The notes under the pieces: generated by a model
Told to the model about the DNA's origin: nothing
Seen by the model: the letters and a program-made list of their open reading frames with translations, nothing else
Databases searched by the model: none
Shown here: piece by piece, positions 31,233 through 39,491 of the stretch
Layout of the letters: every line of letters starts with the position of its first letter
How positions within the stretch are numbered: the first letter of the stretch is position 1
Program-made: the position numbers and the translations under genes
Assembly: GCA_021773815.1 (NCBI GenBank)
Contig: JAJFJS010000084.1
Coordinates: 1-43,528 of the forward strand
DNA length: 43,528 bases
Direction: 5' to 3'
Source: Gammaproteobacteria bacterium
Lineage (GTDB): Bacteria > Pseudomonadota > Gammaproteobacteria > Steroidobacterales > GCA-2729495

Positions 31233-33149
31233 ATGACCCTCGTACGCTTTGACGACATTTCCCTCGAATTCGGCGATCACCCGCTGCTCGTCCACGCGAG
31301 CCTGACGATCGAACCCGATGAACGCGTTTGCCTGATCGGACGCAACGGTTCCGGCAAGACATCGCTGTTGCGCCTGATCACCGGGGAAACGCAGCCGGAT
31401 CACGGCGACATCGAGCGCCGGAGCGGCCTGCGCATCAGCCAGCTCGAACAGAACCTGCCCGACTCGCTCGAGCTGACGGCGCGCGAGGTCGTGGCCGGCG
31501 GGCTGCAGGCCGAGCGCGGCTGGATCGAGGAATTCGAGCGGCTCTCCAACGGACATCCCGACAAGCACCAGTTGCGTGAGATCGAAAAACTCCAGCAGAA
31601 GATCGAGGCGGGCGGCGGGTGGCATATCGACCAGCGCGTCGAGACGATCATCTCCGAACTGCAGTTGCCCGCCGACCAGCGCCTGGCAACGCTGTCCGGT
31701 GGCTGGCGCCGACGCGTGGCGCTGGCCAGGGCGCTGGTGGCCGGACCGGACCTGTTGCTGCTCGACGAGCCGACCAATCATTTGGATCTCGAGACGATCC
31801 GCTGGCTCGAAAACACCGTCTACTCCTATCCCGGCAGCGTCGTGTTCGTCACGCATGACCGGGCATTCCTGCAGCGCCTCGCAACCCGGATCGTCGAGAT
31901 CGACCGCGGCCACCTCATCAGCTGGCCCGGCGACTACGCCAATTTCCAGCGTCGCAAGGAAAAAGCCCTGCAGGACGAAGACCGGGAAAATCGCCTATTC
32001 GACAAGCGCCTGGCCGAGGAAGAAACCTGGATCCGGCAGGGCATCAAAGCCCGGCGCACCCGCAACGAGGGTCGCGTGCGGACACTCATGAAGATGCGCG
32101 AGCAGGCCGAAAGCCGGATCGCGCGCCCGAAGAACGCGCGCATCACGATTGAGGAAGGCGAGCGGTCCGGCCGCAAGGTCATCCGGCTGCGCAACGTGAC
32201 GCACAGTTTTTCGGACCAGCCGCTGATCGAAGGGCTGTCTTTGAAAATCATGCGCGGCGACCGGATTGGGCTGATCGGCAACAATGGCGTCGGCAAGAGC
32301 ACGCTCTTGAACATCATGCTCGGGAATATCGTTCCGCAGCAGGGAACCGTCAAACACGGTACGAATCTCGAGATCGGGTATTTCGACCAGACGCGCCGCG
32401 ATCTCGAACTCGACAAAACCATCGCGGAAAACATCGGCGGCGGCAAGGACTACATCCTCATCAACGGCAAGGAACGCCATGTCATCGGTTACCTGACCGG
32501 TTTCCTGTTCAGCGCGAAACGCGCGATGACGCCGGTGCGGGCCCTGTCCGGCGGCGAACGCAACCGCGTGATTCTCGCCCGGCTGTTTACACAGCCGACG
32601 AACATGCTGGTGCTCGACGAACCGACGAACGATCTCGATATCGAGACGCTTGAGGTACTGGAGCAAAAACTCATCGAATACCAGGGCACGCTGATCGTCG
32701 TCAGCCACGACCGCGAATTCCTCGACAACGTCGTGACCAGTATCCTGGTTTTCGAGGCGGACGGCGGTGTCCGCGAGTACATCGGCGGCTACAGCGACTG
32801 GGCGCGACGCGGGCGGGAACTCGCCGAGCGGGATAACCCGAACCGACCGGCCGGTCGGTCGCGAAAAACCGCGGCGGCGGAAAGTGGCGCGGCGGCGACC
32901 AAGCTCAGCTACAAGGAACAGCGAGAACTCGACGGGCTCCCGGCGCGCATCGACGCGCTGGAACGCGAAGCGCAGGCGCTGCACGAAGAGATTGCGGCGC
33001 CGGACTTTTATAGCCAGTCGCACGATGTCGTGCAGGCGGCACTGAAACGCTACGAAACCGCGTCACGGCAACTGGAAACGACCGTCGAGCGGTGGGGCAA
33101 ACTCGAAGAGCGTCAGGCCGCATTCAAGCGGGCGCGCGACGGCGCTTGA
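31233..33149 (+). CDS. uup: ABC-F family ATPase, Uup type
   Basis: Soluble protein with two ABC ATPase domains and no membrane part, 638 residues; ABC-F proteins act on the ribosome or, for Uup, in DNA and translation quality control. Domain 1 has GRNGSGKTS, signature LSGGWRRRVALARAL and Walker B LLLLDEPTNHLDLE. The ABC-F linker follows, with WIRQGIKARRTRNEGRV. Domain 2 has GNNGVGKST, LSGGERNRVILARLF and MLVLDEPTNDLDIE. The C-terminal arm (about 550-638) is a charged coiled coil (YKEQRELDGLPARIDALERE), as in Uup. The start ATG 31233 begins directly in the first ABC strand; the upstream extension overlaps the divergent SDR gene. Confidence 0.93.
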   Translation: MTLVRFDDISLEFGDHPLLVHASLTIEPDERVCLIGRNGSGKTSLLRLITGETQPDHGDIERRSGLRISQLEQNLPDSLELTAREVVAGGLQAERGWIEEFERLSNGHPDKHQLREIEKLQQKIEAGGGWHIDQRVETIISELQLPADQRLATLSGGWRRRVALARALVAGPDLLLLDEPTNHLDLETIRWLENTVYSYPGSVVFVTHDRAFLQRLATRIVEIDRGHLISWPGDYANFQRRKEKALQDEDRENRLFDKRLAEEETWIRQGIKARRTRNEGRVRTLMKMREQAESRIARPKNARITIEEGERSGRKVIRLRNVTHSFSDQPLIEGLSLKIMRGDRIGLIGNNGVGKSTLLNIMLGNIVPQQGTVKHGTNLEIGYFDQTRRDLELDKTIAENIGGGKDYILINGKERHVIGYLTGFLFSAKRAMTPVRALSGGERNRVILARLFTQPTNMLVLDEPTNDLDIETLEVLEQKLIEYQGTLIVVSHDREFLDNVVTSILVFEADGGVREYIGGYSDWARRGRELAERDNPNRPAGRSRKTAAAESGAAATKLSYKEQRELDGLPARIDALEREAQALHEEIAAPDFYSQSHDVVQAALKRYETASRQLETTVERWGKLEERQAAFKRARDGA

Positions 33150-33316
33150 CGCTGCTTTGCGGCATTGCCAGTTCTCGCCCGAACTGGTAAGATAACGAGT
33201 CTTTTTAAATCCGGCTGCCCTGTATCTTTGGACCGGCGGCGCCGTCAATCAAACAATCATATCGCTCGAGGCCGACCGTCAACAAAAGTCGGAACCCTCA
33301 CCGGCGGATAGCGCGA

Positions 33317-33351
33317 CCGACAATGCATGAGGGCGAAGACCCTTGAGTCGG
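33317..33351 (+). promoter_or_regulatory. Leader hairpin upstream of the 89-residue protein gene
   Basis: CCGAC (33317-33321) pairs with GTCGG (33347-33351), and inside it AGGG (33330-33333) with CCCT (33340-33343). It ends 31 bases before the ATG of the small gene, in a 233-base gap after uup that also holds CCAGTTC/GAACTGG (33168-33187). A role in control of the small gene is only a suggestion. Confidence 0.25.
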
Positions 33352-33382
33352 AAAGTCATATTTACCGAGAAGCACGAGTACC

Positions 33383-33652
33383 ATGCCAGTAGCAACGACA
33401 AAGACCATCCTGACCGAACAGTACGAACTGGAGAATATCGAAAAGGCCAGCGCCCCCGACGGCGGCGCGGGCAAGGACTGGTTCCGTTACACGATCATCC
33501 AGGGCCGCAATACGATTACCGGCTATCGGCAGGGATCGCAGCGAACCGTCGCCAAAGCGGTCAAAGACATCGTCATCGAACTCAATGAGCGGCGCGGCGG
33601 CAAGAAGGGCCGCGTGCACCTGACGCCTTCGCGGAAGCAACAGAAGCGCTGA
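33383..33652 (+). CDS. Small basic protein of unknown function
   Basis: An 89-residue protein without signal peptide or membrane segment. The middle reads WFRYTIIQGRNTITGYRQG and the second half has a helix RTVAKAVKDIVIELNER. A strongly basic tail (GGKKGRVHLTPSRKQQKR) could touch nucleic acid. I do not recognise the family. It has a long leader with a hairpin and its own terminator 30 bases after the stop, so it looks like a monocistronic unit and is likely real. A competing frame starting at 33343 is less protein-like. Confidence 0.6.
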   Translation: MPVATTKTILTEQYELENIEKASAPDGGAGKDWFRYTIIQGRNTITGYRQGSQRTVAKAVKDIVIELNERRGGKKGRVHLTPSRKQQKR

Positions 33653-33653
33653 C

Positions 33654-33686
33654 CCGGACAAACGCCGGACAAACGCCGGACAAAAA
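33654..33686. repeat. Three 11-bp tandem repeats
   Basis: Three units of CCGGACAAACG, the last ending in A-run (33654-33664, 33665-33675, 33676-33686). They run from just after the stop of the 89-residue gene into the A-tract of the terminator. Confidence 0.6.
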
Positions 33687-33712
33687 AAAGCCCCGATCAT
33701 CGGGGCTTTTTT
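33682..33712. terminator. Bidirectional intrinsic terminator
   Basis: AGCCCCGA-TCA-TCGGGGCT (33689-33707) is flanked by eight A on the left and six T on the right. It can end both the small plus-strand gene (stop 33652) and the convergent PEP-CTERM-like gene (stop 33735). Confidence 0.88.
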
Positions 33713-33734
33713 ATGGTACCGGTAAGTCGTGGCT

Positions 33735-34280
33735 TCAGATCTTGACCTGTCGGCGACGCATCCAGACGGCCAGCAGCATGCCGGCCATCGTCAAACCAAA
33801 CAATTCGGCTTCGACCAGGCTGGCTGTCACGCTGTTACCCCGGCGCGTCAGGCTCAGAATCCCGGTGCTCTTGCGGATCTTGTCGCCATCGTCGTACAAC
33901 GAACAAAAGTTTGCGATGCAACCGACGCCGGCGCTGTCGCTATAGAAGAAACGGTTCGCGGCCAGCAACCAGATCACGCCGATATCGGCGGAGAAATCGA
34001 ACAGGTCGGGCAGCGCATTCGTGACACCGATCGATGCGCTGTTCACGAAGCCCTCGAAGCTGAAGGCTGTCAGTTCATCGTCAAGATCCTCAAACGCCCA
34101 GCCGCCGTGCGTGACGTGATTGCCCGCGGCGCTGTCGTAGCTGAACATGCCGACGCCGCTATAGACGTTGGATCGGTGGCTCCGCTCCCAGGTGAAGTCC
34201 CAAGTGACGAGGCTCGCCTGCGCGGCCATCGTAAACGTCACGAGTATCAGCGCAACAGCTATTTTGTTGACGGTCTTCAT
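33735..34280 (-). CDS. Secreted protein with PEP-CTERM-like C-terminal anchor
   Basis: A 181-residue secreted protein. The signal peptide is MKTVNKIAVALILVTFTMAA, with cleavage after QAS. The mature part starts LVTWDFTWE and is a small beta-rich domain with two cysteines (GCIANFCSLY) that may pair. The C-terminal 25 residues (VEAELFGLTMAGMLLAVWMR, then RRQ) have the layout of a PEP-CTERM sorting tail: a short motif, a membrane helix and an Arg cluster. The PEP triplet itself is replaced by EAE. Such proteins are normally cut by exosortase. No exosortase is in the window. It may be a variant tail or a single membrane anchor. Its function is unknown. Confidence 0.65.
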   Translation of the reverse strand: MKTVNKIAVALILVTFTMAAQASLVTWDFTWERSHRSNVYSGVGMFSYDSAAGNHVTHGGWAFEDLDDELTAFSFEGFVNSASIGVTNALPDLFDFSADIGVIWLLAANRFFYSDSAGVGCIANFCSLYDDGDKIRKSTGILSLTRRGNSVTASLVEAELFGLTMAGMLLAVWMRRRQVKI

Positions 34281-34486
34281 CTAGTCTTCATCTCCCGTCC
34301 CGTCAGGGACGTTGGGCGGTGTTGCAAGTGCAAAATCGCGTTCTTTTCCCGATCTTGCACCCGTATTCTACGTCGCGGTGACCCGCTGAAAATACCCCAA
34401 TCCGGGGGGATCCGGCCGGCCTGGCGACCATTTGCCATAATCCGGTTCTTCCTACATAGAAATATAAATGATTGTATTACAACGAC
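34281..34486. other. Intergenic region between the PEP-CTERM-like gene and the HEGGH lipoprotein
   Basis: This gap holds the upstream region of the minus-strand secreted-protein gene and a small inverted repeat, CGTCCC-gtca-GGGACG (34296-34311), 16 bases from its start codon. It could be an operator or a leader hairpin. The part toward 34486 is A/T-rich and may hold promoter elements. Nothing more was recognised. Confidence 0.35.
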
Positions 34487-35398
34487 TTATTGACCTTCCT
34501 CGGCCGGCGATGCCAACGCCGCCTGCTGCGGCGCGGTATCCGGCTCGGGGACCTCGGTCAATGCCGACTTGATCCGCCCGACGACATGCCCGGGGATCAC
34601 GATCGCCAGTTGCACCCCGAGGGCGACCAGCGTATCGACCGGACTGAAGATATCGACGAGGCCGATGAACTCACCGCCGACGTAGGTGCCGTACGCCGGG
34701 TACAGAATCTTGTAGCCCTCTTTTTCCATCTCGGCCAGATCCCTGGCCCGCATATAGCCCACGGCATCGCCGGTCGCCTGTGCCTCATAGTACAGCGGCG
34801 CCAGCGGCAATGAACCGATCGCCGCATAGGTGCCGCGCCGCTCGGCATCCTCGAAATCCTTGGCGTGACCGCCCTCATGCAGCGCGATTGCACGGTGGTC
34901 CGAATAGAGGCTGATTGTGTGCGTAAACGGGTTGTAACTGTCGCCGCCGAAAAACCGGCCCGGCAGAATCGTATAGAACGACACGCTGAGCACGCCGAGC
35001 GTGTAGCGCCAGCCGGCGCCGATGGCACGGTTGCGAAACAGCCGTGACCATTCGTCACCCGGCGCATACTGGTTGACGCGCACCTTGACGTCGCGCAGCC
35101 CGTTGTCGTCGAGGTAGGTCTGCATGACCGCGACGGTCTCATCGGACACCTGGTGGTTCTGCACCCGACGATCCCACAGGATCAGCTTGGCGAGCAGCGA
35201 ATAAGGGTTCAGCCACGACCCGGCAAAGTCCAGGAACTCGTGCGGATTGCCGGCCTCGATCTGCGGTTCACCCGGGTGAAGGCTCACGTTGTCCGGATTG
35301 ATGAACGCCGGCCCCATCGTATACGGCTCGTGCGCACATCCGCCGGCCAGGGCCATGAACAACATGAGCAAAGTCGCGCGTCGGACTCGATGCGCCAT
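34487..35398 (-). CDS. Lipoprotein with HEGGH motif, unknown function
   Basis: A 303-residue predicted lipoprotein: signal RRATLLMLFMALAGGC with lipid on C21. A membrane-like segment appears in GVLSVSFYTILPGRFF and another in LVALGVQLAIVIPGHVV (about 260-277). Residues 174-178 read HEGGH (IALHEGGHAKDFEDAERRG), a zinc-protease-like HExxH with several acids (D181, E183, D184) just after it that could bind metal. The surrounding YNPFTHTISLYSDHRAIALH looks like the edge strand and helix of a zincin. I do not know the family. The gene ends at the very start of the A/T-rich gap and is followed on the right, 14 bases away, by the LLM oxidoreductase gene of the same strand. Confidence 0.7.
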   Translation of the reverse strand: MAHRVRRATLLMLFMALAGGCAHEPYTMGPAFINPDNVSLHPGEPQIEAGNPHEFLDFAGSWLNPYSLLAKLILWDRRVQNHQVSDETVAVMQTYLDDNGLRDVKVRVNQYAPGDEWSRLFRNRAIGAGWRYTLGVLSVSFYTILPGRFFGGDSYNPFTHTISLYSDHRAIALHEGGHAKDFEDAERRGTYAAIGSLPLAPLYYEAQATGDAVGYMRARDLAEMEKEGYKILYPAYGTYVGGEFIGLVDIFSPVDTLVALGVQLAIVIPGHVVGRIKSALTEVPEPDTAPQQAALASPAEEGQ

Positions 35399-35412
35399 CC
35401 GCGGGCCCGCCG

Positions 35413-36498
35413 TCAGCGCAGCGCCGGCAGCACGCGCGCGCCGATCATCTGTAGCCCTTCCATGGGGTTATCGAACAGGCGCAGTGACAACTCGGTCAGA
35501 CCGCTGGCGGCAAACGCGTGAATACGCTCCAGTTCGCGGTCGATATCGCTTTCGTCTCCGGCCGATGCCATGCCGGCAATCAGTCCGTCGACAACCGACG
35601 CCGGCACACCGTCGATCTTGCCGCTGCGAGTCCAGAACGCTTTGAAGAAGTTGTCCCAGTTGTCGATGACGAGTTGCACTTCGTCGTCGCCGTTGACGTG
35701 CGGCGCAATTTCATGGGCGTACTTGGCCGCAATCGCGCCACGCCAGATCAGCTCGCGCCGCGCCTCGTACATCGATACGTCACGATCCTTCTTGATATGC
35801 CATGCCCAGAAATTGCCGATACGAAAATCATCGATCGGCTGTTGACGCCGCTCCCACCCGAGGCGGATATTTTCCAGCGCGGCCGGCAGCATGTCGGGCG
35901 TGAAATCACTGACCTGGATGCCGTCGGCGATGCTGGCCCCCATCCGCACCATCATCGGGCCGCTGCAGCAGCCGTATACGAGCGGCCCGTCGGACGCGGC
36001 GTAGCCCATCTGGAACGGGCGCGTCACCTGGAAGACCTCGCCGTCGAACGAGTACGCCAGCTTGCCGGATCGCGCCACGTTGATCAGTTCGATGGCTTCC
36101 CGGACGCCGCGCACCCGGCGCTCGGGATAGCGGGCGCCGGACTGCTCGTCCTTGAACGGCCAGATCGGCGCATCCGGACCGAGCTTCCAGCCGCAGGCGC
36201 CGAGCACGCCGCCACCACCGCTCAGTGCGATTTGCGCGCGACCGTTCGCCATCTCGTTGAGCGTCAACAACGAATTGGCGATCTTCAGCGGGTGCATTTC
36301 CCACGGGCTGACGGCCAGCGGGCCCAACAGGATTCTGGATGTGGCCTGTGCCGCGGGCGCGAGCGCAAGGAACGCATCCCAGTTCTGGTGGTAGTTGGAG
36401 GACCAGACGGCGCGAATGCCCATGGCTTCCGCCGTCACGGCCAGCTCGGCAAACTGCGCAGGGCTGACATCCTCGGCCAGAATGATATCGATATCCAT
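35413..36498 (-). CDS. LLM-class flavin-dependent oxidoreductase (paralogue 1)
   Basis: Luciferase-like monooxygenase family enzyme, 361 residues, a TIM-barrel using reduced FMN or F420. Start MDIDIILAEDVSPAQFAELA at ATG 36498. Family segments are AVWSSNYHQNWDAFLALA, LLGPLAVSPWEMHPLKIANS, LTLNEMANGRAQIALSGGGG and the C-terminal LRLFDNPMEGLQMIGARVLP. The substrate is not evident. The upstream part of the frame overlaps the divergent DUF1838 gene region and was not used. A close paralogue with the same organisation lies at 39492. It is likely co-transcribed with the HEGGH lipoprotein gene (14-base gap). Confidence 0.85.
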   Translation of the reverse strand: MDIDIILAEDVSPAQFAELAVTAEAMGIRAVWSSNYHQNWDAFLALAPAAQATSRILLGPLAVSPWEMHPLKIANSLLTLNEMANGRAQIALSGGGGVLGACGWKLGPDAPIWPFKDEQSGARYPERRVRGVREAIELINVARSGKLAYSFDGEVFQVTRPFQMGYAASDGPLVYGCCSGPMMVRMGASIADGIQVSDFTPDMLPAALENIRLGWERRQQPIDDFRIGNFWAWHIKKDRDVSMYEARRELIWRGAIAAKYAHEIAPHVNGDDEVQLVIDNWDNFFKAFWTRSGKIDGVPASVVDGLIAGMASAGDESDIDRELERIHAFAASGLTELSLRLFDNPMEGLQMIGARVLPALR

Positions 36499-36559
36499 GA
36501 ATGTACCTGAACGCTTTGGTGCAACCCGGCCGAACCCCTTTTCGACGGGAGACGGTATT

Positions 36560-37594
36560 ATGCCCGATCGAAACACCGTTCACGCCACGCTGGGATCCGC
36601 AATGACTGATATTTCCCGCCGCCATTTCCTGAACCGTGTCGGCATCGGCATGGCCTCGGCCGCCGCCTTCGGCGCCACGTCTTCGGCCGCCGCCAAAAGC
36701 GCCGGCGGCAGCGTCGAGCCGACGCTGCAGGGACCGTACCTGGACCTGCGCAAACCCGAGGACAACATGACCGCCTATGCCCGGTTGCAGGGCGATCTCG
36801 ACGAATCGAAAACCAAGTATGGCTGGTACAAGGGCATGGTATCGGCCGTCATGCCCGACCGGAAGGTCACCGACCTGTTCGTCATGGAAGGTTTTTCCTG
36901 TGCGCGGCTGCTGCCGAAAAAAGACGCGCCCGGATACCGCAAAGTGCTGCGCGAGGTCGGCTTCTATCGCGAACAGCGTTTCGGCCGCTCGGGCAAGATC
37001 ATGAACACCTGGAAGAATCCACTGACCAAGGAACGCGTCCGGGTCGTGCCGATCGCCAACGATCCGTTCAACTTCGATATCTCGACGACCTTCCCGGAGC
37101 CGCCAAACTACGGCGGCCTGAACCAGGGCAACTTTCCGAAAATCCCGTTCCGGCTGCCGTGGGAAGCTGCGATCTACGACAGCAACGTGCGCCTCGACAC
37201 GCATATTCATCTGTACTACCCGAATGCACTCGACCCGGAAAAATGGCCGCGCGAATCGTCGGGCAAGATGAACCGCGTCAGCGAATTCTTTTTGTACAAT
37301 ATCGACCTGGCTGACCTGCAAAATCCGGGCCTGACAAGTTGTCCGTATCGCGGCAGCTGGTCACGCATCACGCCGTGGCTGCCGTGGATGCTGATGGGAC
37401 AGACGCCCGGGCATATCGTCTACCAGTGCTTCATGGGCGATGTACAAAGCCTCGATGCATTGCCGGAAGACCTCGTCGCGGCCGCCGAGGCGATCGACCC
37501 GAAGTACCTGGAAGCGCCGACCGAGGACTACGGACCGAGTCTGTCATCGCTGGAGAACTACGCGCGCGAGCAGAAACCCGCGCCGATCGACTAG
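36560..37594 (+). CDS. Tat-exported DUF1838 family protein
   Basis: A DUF1838 protein, 344 residues from ATG 36560, which has a good ribosome binding site (GGGAG eight bases upstream). ATG 36602 would give 330 residues and a shorter signal n-region. Both starts place ISRRHFLNRVGIGMASAAAF as a twin-arginine signal, so the protein is exported folded, probably with a cofactor. The mature part has YGWYKGMVSAVMPDRKV, VGFYREQRFGRSGKIMNTW and SSGKMNRVSEFFLYNIDLAD, then SRITPWLPWMLMGQTPGHIV, the conserved parts of the family. DUF1838 has no established function. It diverges from LLM paralogue 1 and its stop codon shares CTAG with that of the convergent patatin gene. Confidence 0.85.
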   Translation: MPDRNTVHATLGSAMTDISRRHFLNRVGIGMASAAAFGATSSAAAKSAGGSVEPTLQGPYLDLRKPEDNMTAYARLQGDLDESKTKYGWYKGMVSAVMPDRKVTDLFVMEGFSCARLLPKKDAPGYRKVLREVGFYREQRFGRSGKIMNTWKNPLTKERVRVVPIANDPFNFDISTTFPEPPNYGGLNQGNFPKIPFRLPWEAAIYDSNVRLDTHIHLYYPNALDPEKWPRESSGKMNRVSEFFLYNIDLADLQNPGLTSCPYRGSWSRITPWLPWMLMGQTPGHIVYQCFMGDVQSLDALPEDLVAAAEAIDPKYLEAPTEDYGPSLSSLENYAREQKPAPID

Positions 37595-38490
37595 TTCGAC
37601 CGCTCCCGCACGCGCGACAGGCATTCGCGGGCGCGGCTCCGCCCGAGATCAATCATCTGCGCCGCGCGATGAAATTCCAGCGCGCGGCAGGCATTGCGCG
37701 GGATTTCGATCACGACGTCCGGCGGATAGGTGGCCAGTTTCTGCCTCGCAATGGTGCTCTGCATGGCCTCGAACGCCTGGTTGGCGATGTCGTAGACACC
37801 CCAGTCCTTGTCACCGCTGCCGGCGACGGTTTCCTTCAGCTGGGCGATGAACCGGTTGACGCTACTGTGCAACGGCGATGATTCGGCGAGTTTTGACGGC
37901 GATGCCGCAGGCTTTTTTTGGCTCCGGTCGGCCGGGCCGCCGAGGTTGACGGCGATCGTGATATCCGTCTCGTCGTTGAACGTGGGCGCGATCGGCACGG
38001 GATTCAGCACGCCGCCGTCGATCAACCGGACACCCCGGTATTTGACGGGCGTAAAAAACAGCGGCATCGAGATCGACGCCCGAATCGCATCAAACAGCGG
38101 TCCCGACCGTATCCAGACTTCCTTGAGATTTTCGATATCCGTTGCGATTGCGGTAAACGGTATCGGCAGATCCTCGATCCGCCGATCGCCCACGAGCTTG
38201 ACCAGCGTATTGATGATCTTGTCACCCTTAACGAGGCCGTTCGTTCCCCATGAAAGATCCAGCAGCGTCACGATATCGATCTTGTCGATGGCGCAGGCCC
38301 AGCGCTCGAACTCAGTGAGCTTGCCGGCTGCAAATACGCCACCCACCAGCGCACCGATGGAACACCCGGACACCGAACGAATCTCGTAACCCTCGCGTTC
38401 GATCTCGTGAATCACGCCGATGTGCGCGAGCCCGCGGGCTCCGCCGCTGCCGAGCACCAGAGACACCGTCTTTTTCCGTTCGTCAGCCAT
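37591..38490 (-). CDS. Patatin-like phospholipase
   Basis: Patatin-family lipid acyl hydrolase, 299 residues, with a Ser-Asp dyad. The oxyanion motif GSGGARGLAHIGVI (14-27) is followed by the nucleophile S44 in SGCSIGALVGG, and the dyad Asp lies in GVRLIDGGVLNPVPI. It has no signal peptide and resembles the cytosolic RssA/YchK-type subgroup (about 300 residues, GLAHIGVIHEIE start). It may act on membrane phospholipid. It is convergent with the DUF1838 gene and divergent from the rhomboid gene. All catalytic residues are present. Confidence 0.92.
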   Translation of the reverse strand: MADERKKTVSLVLGSGGARGLAHIGVIHEIEREGYEIRSVSGCSIGALVGGVFAAGKLTEFERWACAIDKIDIVTLLDLSWGTNGLVKGDKIINTLVKLVGDRRIEDLPIPFTAIATDIENLKEVWIRSGPLFDAIRASISMPLFFTPVKYRGVRLIDGGVLNPVPIAPTFNDETDITIAVNLGGPADRSQKKPAASPSKLAESSPLHSSVNRFIAQLKETVAGSGDKDWGVYDIANQAFEAMQSTIARQKLATYPPDVVIEIPRNACRALEFHRAAQMIDLGRSRARECLSRVRERSN

Positions 38491-38586
38491 CGCTTGTTGT
38501 TACCGCGCTCATTATTGATCCCGACTCCGTCATGGTCCATGCTACCGCGGTTTATCCACCCGTGTTCGCGCGCCCTCGAAAATCCC

Positions 38587-39363
38587 ATGTTCCCGATCCG
38601 CGATGACAACCCGCATTTCCTGACGCCGTATGTGACCTACGGCATCATCGTGCTGAATATCCTGTCCTGGTTCCTGCTGCAGGGATACGGCGGCGAACCC
38701 GCGCTGAGCAAATCCGTCTGCACACTCGGGATGATCCCCGGCGACCTGCTGAACACCGTGCCGGCCGGTACCAGTTTCCCGATCGGTCGGGGCCTTGCGT
38801 GCATCATCACCGACGACACCGGCTGGCACACCGTCCTGACCTCGATGTTCATGCATGGCGGCTGGCTGCACCTGATCGGCAACATGTGGTTCATGTGGAT
38901 ATTCGGCAACAACGTCGAAGACTCGATGGGCCATGTCCGGTTCGCCGTCTTTTACCTGACATGCGGCATCGCGGCCGCCGCGAGCCAGATCCTGGCAAAC
39001 ACCGCATCGGCGATCCCGATGGTCGGCGCCTCGGGTGCGATCGGTGGCGTCATGGGCGCGTATATCCTGCTCTATCCGCGCGTCCACGTGCACATGCTGG
39101 TGTTCCTCGGCTTCTTCGTCACGACCTTTGCGATGCCCGCTGTCTTCATGCTCGGCTACTGGTTCCTGATGCAGATCGTCGGCAGCTTCGGCTCGCTCGG
39201 CGCCACGGGCGGCGGCACCGCTTTCTGGGCACATACCGGCGGTTTCGTGGCCGGTGCGGCGCTGATCCCGCTGTTCAAGAATCCGCAACTCGTCGCCCGC
39301 CACCCGTATCACGGCTGGAAACCGCGTCAAATGCCTACGTCGAGTTGGCGCCGCATCAAGTAG
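38587..39363 (+). CDS. Rhomboid family intramembrane serine protease
   Basis: Six-helix membrane protease of 258 residues. Start ATG 38587 (MFPIRDDNPHFLTPYVTYGI) fits the short-N-terminal bacterial subfamily; the longer frame from 38407 overlaps the divergent patatin gene. After helix 1 there is a loop of about 45 residues, then FMHGGWLHLIGNMWFMWIFG, the family helix 2 motif with Asn. The serine is S149 in VGASGAIGGVMGAYILLYPR and the His is H216 in AFWAHTGGFVAG. It should be active. It cuts membrane proteins inside or near their transmembrane helices; the substrate is unknown. Confidence 0.93.
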   Translation: MFPIRDDNPHFLTPYVTYGIIVLNILSWFLLQGYGGEPALSKSVCTLGMIPGDLLNTVPAGTSFPIGRGLACIITDDTGWHTVLTSMFMHGGWLHLIGNMWFMWIFGNNVEDSMGHVRFAVFYLTCGIAAAASQILANTASAIPMVGASGAIGGVMGAYILLYPRVHVHMLVFLGFFVTTFAMPAVFMLGYWFLMQIVGSFGSLGATGGGTAFWAHTGGFVAGAALIPLFKNPQLVARHPYHGWKPRQMPTSSWRRIK

Positions 39364-39491
39364 CACGGCCCGCGCCGTATATTAAAGAGTATCGCCGAGC
39401 GCATCTGGCATTCGCTTGGTGAACAGGCTATCTTTCCCCGCTAACGATGACAGGGGCCGGTATCGCCGCAGCCCCGACGAGGCGACGATCA

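Noticed and set aside
35906-37321. 471-codon minus-strand frame spanning the LLM and DUF1838 genes
   Set aside because: It crosses two genes with clear family membership and looks like a frame-shifted copy of the LLM protein in part.
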